This document shows positions 4,389-6,731 of a stretch of 6,731 nucleotides of DNA, one piece after another. The stretch comes from an uncultured Lachnospiraceae bacterium. Its GTDB lineage: Bacteria; Bacillota_A; Clostridia; Lachnospirales; Lachnospiraceae. A model generated the notes under the pieces. The model saw nothing but the letters and a program-made list of their open reading frames with translations, was not told where the DNA came from and searched no databases. Position 1 is the first letter of the stretch, and every line of letters starts with the position of its first letter. Position numbers and translations under genes: made by a program. Location: assembly GCA_946621895.1 (NCBI GenBank), contig CAMOOZ010000177.1:1-6731 (forward strand), written 5' to 3'.

Positions 4389-5406
4389 ATTCTATCCCAT
4401 TTTCCTTCAGCTCATCGATCAATGCGTCATAGTAACGCCGATCCGAGAATGGCTGGAGAAATGAAACGAAGATTTTCCCGTTCACCGCCGCGACCTCGAT
4501 CAAAGGAAATGGTCCGACCGGGGCTTCCGTCCAAAACTCTCTGATGTGACGCCCAAGCTGCGGATATTTCCATCTTCCGACATAGCTGACCATATAGGTT
4601 GCCGCATCATAGGTTCCCGCCATAGCCTCCATGGCGATTTTTGCCTTGGAGGAAAAATCCGGGATATCCAAAATCATCTGCGCCATGGAGCCCGCTATCG
4701 TCATCCCCCGGATGATCACCTCCTCATCCGCCTGTATGATTGATTTCCCGCGATATGCGGTGCATTGCCTTTCAAGGGGCAGCTTACGAATCTTGTCATC
4801 GTAGTGAAAGACTACCCGATTGGTGCAATTATGGAAGGTCTCATTGGCCTTCAGCATGGGCCGGGCGTTGACGACATAATTGCTGATTAGCGGCTCCTCA
4901 TGCTGCGGATGAATGCGCTCGATCGCCCTCGCGATCAATATAGAAAGCATGATGCCCGGCGTTCCATCGTTAGACCTGACAAAGGGAAGAAAGGATTCCT
5001 CCGGGATCATCAGCTTCAGGAGCAGCCCTTTCCCATTCACATGCTCAAGGCCGGAAGCAATCGGCCTGCTGTTCACTTCATAATAGAATTCCCGCTCATT
5101 TCTTTTGAGGGAGACGCAGAAGTAAGGATACCTCTGCGCGGTCTTGTCCAGGGCAATCCTGAGCTTCTGAGCGTCAATCCTTTGATCGAGATGCATATGA
5201 ATGCGAACCGTGTAGCTTCCATGACTGGTCGCATTACCTGTCTCTATTCCGGCAACCTCTGCCGGCTCCTTCCTGCTGTCTGTACGATCATCTCTGTCAG
5301 CTTTCGTCTCCCAATATTTTCTGTGCGCCAGTAGTCCAGACATGTTTCTTTGAAGCGTCGCTTCTCTTGTTCTGCGCCATAACGCCTGCAAGCGGGTGAG
5401 GAACAT
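4339..5406 (-). CDS. Condensation/alcohol acetyltransferase-like protein lacking the HxxxDG segment
   Basis: This belongs to the CoA-dependent acyltransferase fold shared by chloramphenicol acetyltransferase, alcohol acetyltransferases and NRPS condensation domains. The N-terminal lobe is seen at about 64-115: SYTVRIHMHLDQRIDAQKL, then ALDKTAQRYPYFCV and FYYEVNSRPI. The C-terminal lobe runs from about 130 (KLMIPEESFLPFVRSNDGTP) through NYVVNARPML, the FWTEAPVG region, VSYVG (273-277, where related enzymes have the DFGWG-type strand) and VNGKIFVSFLQPF. Between them (residues about 117-130) I would expect roughly 100 residues with the catalytic HxxxDG; they are absent while the frame stays open. 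Full members usually exceed 400 residues. Activity is therefore doubtful. The first 60 residues overlap or follow the reductase end and look non-family; ATG 5343 is another possible start, with poor ribosome sites for both. It may be a pseudoenzyme or a decaying gene. Confidence 0.65.
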   Translation of the reverse strand: MFLTRLQALWRRTREATLQRNMSGLLAHRKYWETKADRDDRTDSRKEPAEVAGIETGNATSHGSYTVRIHMHLDQRIDAQKLRIALDKTAQRYPYFCVSLKRNEREFYYEVNSRPIASGLEHVNGKGLLLKLMIPEESFLPFVRSNDGTPGIMLSILIARAIERIHPQHEEPLISNYVVNARPMLKANETFHNCTNRVVFHYDDKIRKLPLERQCTAYRGKSIIQADEEVIIRGMTIAGSMAQMILDIPDFSSKAKIAMEAMAGTYDAATYMVSYVGRWKYPQLGRHIREFWTEAPVGPFPLIEVAAVNGKIFVSFLQPFSDRRYYDALIDELKENGIEYVECGTVPVCVADIKD

Positions 5407-6352
5407 ACGGCTCTTCCAGGTAAGTAAGTTCTTCGTCAGTCAATTCCAGGTCCACAGCCTTCACTGCACCTTCTATATGGTGAAGCTTAGTCGCGCCTGC
5501 CACCGGAGAAGTCACCTTGGTAAGCAGCCATGCCAGTGATACTTCCGTCATGGTCACACCATGTTTCCCGGCAAGCTCTGCCACACGAGCTATGATCACA
5601 TTATCCTGCTCGGCTGAAGCATCATATTTGAACTTTGCATAAGTATCCTCCACGGCTCTTTTGGTATCCCCCTCACCCGGCTTTCTGGAAAGCCTTCCGC
5701 TGGCCAATGCACTGTATGGAGTAAGCGCAATGTTTTCCTCCTCGCAATACGGTACCATCTCGCGCTCTTCTTCACGGAAGATCAGATTATAATGTCCCTG
5801 GATGGAAACAAACTTCGCAAAGCCTTCTTTTTCCGCCAGCGCATTCGCCTTTGCGATCTGCCATGCAAAACAGTTTGAGATGCCGATATACCTTGCCTTG
5901 CCTGCTTTCACGATACGGTTCAGACCATCCATAATGTCATAAATATCCGTATTCCAATCCCACATGTGATAGATATACAGATCCACATAGTCCATTCCAA
6001 GATTTTGAAGGCTTGTGTTTATCATGTTTTCTATATGCTGCTGACCGGTGATCCCTTTTTCAATTTCTTCCGGTGTTCTCGGAAGAAATTTTGTTGCGAC
6101 AACTACATCCTCGCGCTTTGCAAAATCTCTAAGCGCGCGTCCTACATACTGCTCACTTGTCCCGCTCTGGTATGCTATCGCTGTATCATAGAAATTCACT
6201 CCCAGGTCAAGACCTCTTTTTATGATCTCCCTCGAATGTTCTTCATCGATCGTCCAGCTGTGCTGCCCTCTTGCCGCATCGCCGAATCCCATACAGCCCA
6301 TGCATATGCGTGACACATTAAGATCTGAATTTCCAAGCTTTGTATATTTCAT
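5297..6352 (-). CDS. Aldo/keto reductase
   Basis: Complete NADPH-dependent aldo/keto reductase of 351 residues, (beta/alpha)8 barrel, cytosolic, reducing an aldehyde or ketone whose identity cannot be read from sequence. It begins MKYTKLGNSDLNVSRICMG, the usual start of bacterial members. The catalytic tetrad is intact: D56 (NFYDTA), Y61 (AIAY), K88 (VATK) and H129 (YIYH). The cofactor region includes SPVAGATKLHHIEGAV near the C-terminus, ahead of LELTDEEL. Length and motifs resemble the YajO/YakC-type group; I do not assign a symbol. Start ATG 6352 is set by AGGAGG four bases upstream, in preference to the in-frame ATG at 6376. It follows the flavodoxin gene by about 100 bases without a clear promoter, so co-transcription is likely. 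Base composition looks lower in GC than the left part of the window. Confidence 0.95.
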   Translation of the reverse strand: MKYTKLGNSDLNVSRICMGCMGFGDAARGQHSWTIDEEHSREIIKRGLDLGVNFYDTAIAYQSGTSEQYVGRALRDFAKREDVVVATKFLPRTPEEIEKGITGQQHIENMINTSLQNLGMDYVDLYIYHMWDWNTDIYDIMDGLNRIVKAGKARYIGISNCFAWQIAKANALAEKEGFAKFVSIQGHYNLIFREEEREMVPYCEEENIALTPYSALASGRLSRKPGEGDTKRAVEDTYAKFKYDASAEQDNVIIARVAELAGKHGVTMTEVSLAWLLTKVTSPVAGATKLHHIEGAVKAVDLELTDEELTYLEEPYVPHPLAGVMAQNKRSDASKKHVWTTGAQKILGDES

Positions 6353-6356
6353 CCTT

Positions 6357-6362
6357 CCTCCT
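6357..6362 (-). promoter_or_regulatory. Strong Shine-Dalgarno fixing the aldo/keto reductase start
   Basis: AGGAGG on the minus strand (6357-6362), followed by AAGG and ATG 6352. This supports the MKYTKLG start over the in-frame upstream ATG at 6376. Confidence 0.8.
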
Positions 6363-6453
6363 GCCTGTTTGATCATGGATGCGTTTCGCCGGATATCTTC
6401 TCATGTACTCCATCGTGATCAGAATTATCATCAAACTGCTTTTTCTCTATGCC

Positions 6454-6731
6454 TTACAGAACACGGTCAAGCCACTCTCTGATCATCGTTTCATCCGGCC
6501 GGTTGATCTGCGTGCCCTTTTCCCACTTCACATTGCCCTTTACATTCTTGTGGAGTGCTTCGTCGCTTCTTCCTACACCGCCTGCTCCGGATGTGCAGAA
6601 GGGAATGATGGTCTTTCCGCTGAGATCATAGCTTTCCAGGAATGTCTCAATGATCCTCGGCGCCACTCCCCACCAGATAGGAAATCCAACGATCACCTTA
6701 TCATAGGAAGCCATGTCTGATACCGTCCCCG
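6454..6731 (-). CDS. Flavodoxin family protein, N-terminus beyond window
   Basis: C-terminal part (91 residues visible plus a partial codon) of a flavodoxin-like FMN protein, a soluble one-electron carrier or quinone-reductase-type partner. Two FMN-contact regions are readable: YDKVIVGFPIWWGVAPR, the loop with paired Trp after a core strand, and IIPFCTSGAGGVGRS, the late glycine/serine loop typical of the larger 'flavodoxin_4'-like bacterial proteins. It ends WLDRVL at TAA 6454. The frame stays open to the right edge (GTVSD before MASYD), so the Met at 6714 is internal rather than the start. It lies directly upstream of the aldo/keto reductase, and such pairs often form small redox operons. 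The phosphate-binding N-terminal loop is not in the window. Confidence 0.88.
   Translation of the reverse strand, partial: GTVSDMASYDKVIVGFPIWWGVAPRIIETFLESYDLSGKTIIPFCTSGAGGVGRSDEALHKNVKGNVKWEKGTQINRPDETMIREWLDRVL

Noticed and set aside
4900..5334. Plus-strand frame of 144 codons
   Set aside because: Antisense to the acyltransferase, which shows recognisable family sequence on the other strand.
6310..6405. 31-codon minus-strand frame (MEYMRRYPAKR...) between flavodoxin and reductase
   Set aside because: It overlaps the reductase ribosome site and start in another frame, with no ribosome site of its own.

Overview
The window looks like a chromosomal stretch from a Gram-positive Clostridia-type bacterium. 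Lachnospiraceae is my best guess, from the style of the acetyltransferase-, flavodoxin- and aldo/keto-reductase-like proteins and the sigma-A-type promoters with 17-18 bp spacers. This is an inference without any search. Every sizeable gene lies on the minus strand, so transcription runs from right to left. Two genes are cut by the window edges: a flavodoxin on the right and an adenylation enzyme on the left.

Right part (about 6731 down to 3684): the C-terminal half of a flavodoxin, then a complete aldo/keto reductase with a strong ribosome binding site. An open frame related to alcohol-acetyltransferase/condensation-type acyltransferases follows. It overlaps the reductase end and appears to have lost the segment that carries the catalytic HxxxDG motif. 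Next comes a 234-residue protein I do not recognise, whose start overlaps the acyltransferase end. These four probably form one transcription unit. Flavodoxin plus aldo/keto reductase suggests accessory redox metabolism, and the acyltransferase looks decayed or repurposed.

Middle (3201-3683): a region without long genes that is not empty. It holds a plus-strand 36-codon ORF whose stop overlaps the stop of the 234-residue gene. It also holds two minus-strand promoters and a 29-codon minus-strand leader-type ORF, all ahead of a 280-residue protein that may be a two-part GNAT-like fold.

Left part (3200 down to 1): the GNAT-like gene, an aspartate/glutamate-type racemase, and a stand-alone DltA-like amino acid adenylation enzyme running off the left edge. 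The racemase and adenylation genes each have a promoter, and the two promoters share the same extended -10 block (AATTGCTATGAT) and 17 bp spacing, so they are probably co-expressed. By hand alignment the adenylation pocket has Lys at the GrsA 239 position, as in one published Glu code. This fits an acidic substrate and suggests a module that makes and activates a D-acidic (or other racemised) amino acid, in the style of the Dlt system. The carrier protein and transferase it would need must lie beyond the left edge. Between these two genes are two long inverted repeats, and the racemase leader has a hairpin placed exactly between a good Shine-Dalgarno and an ATG.

I saw no RNA genes, insertion sequences or CRISPR arrays.
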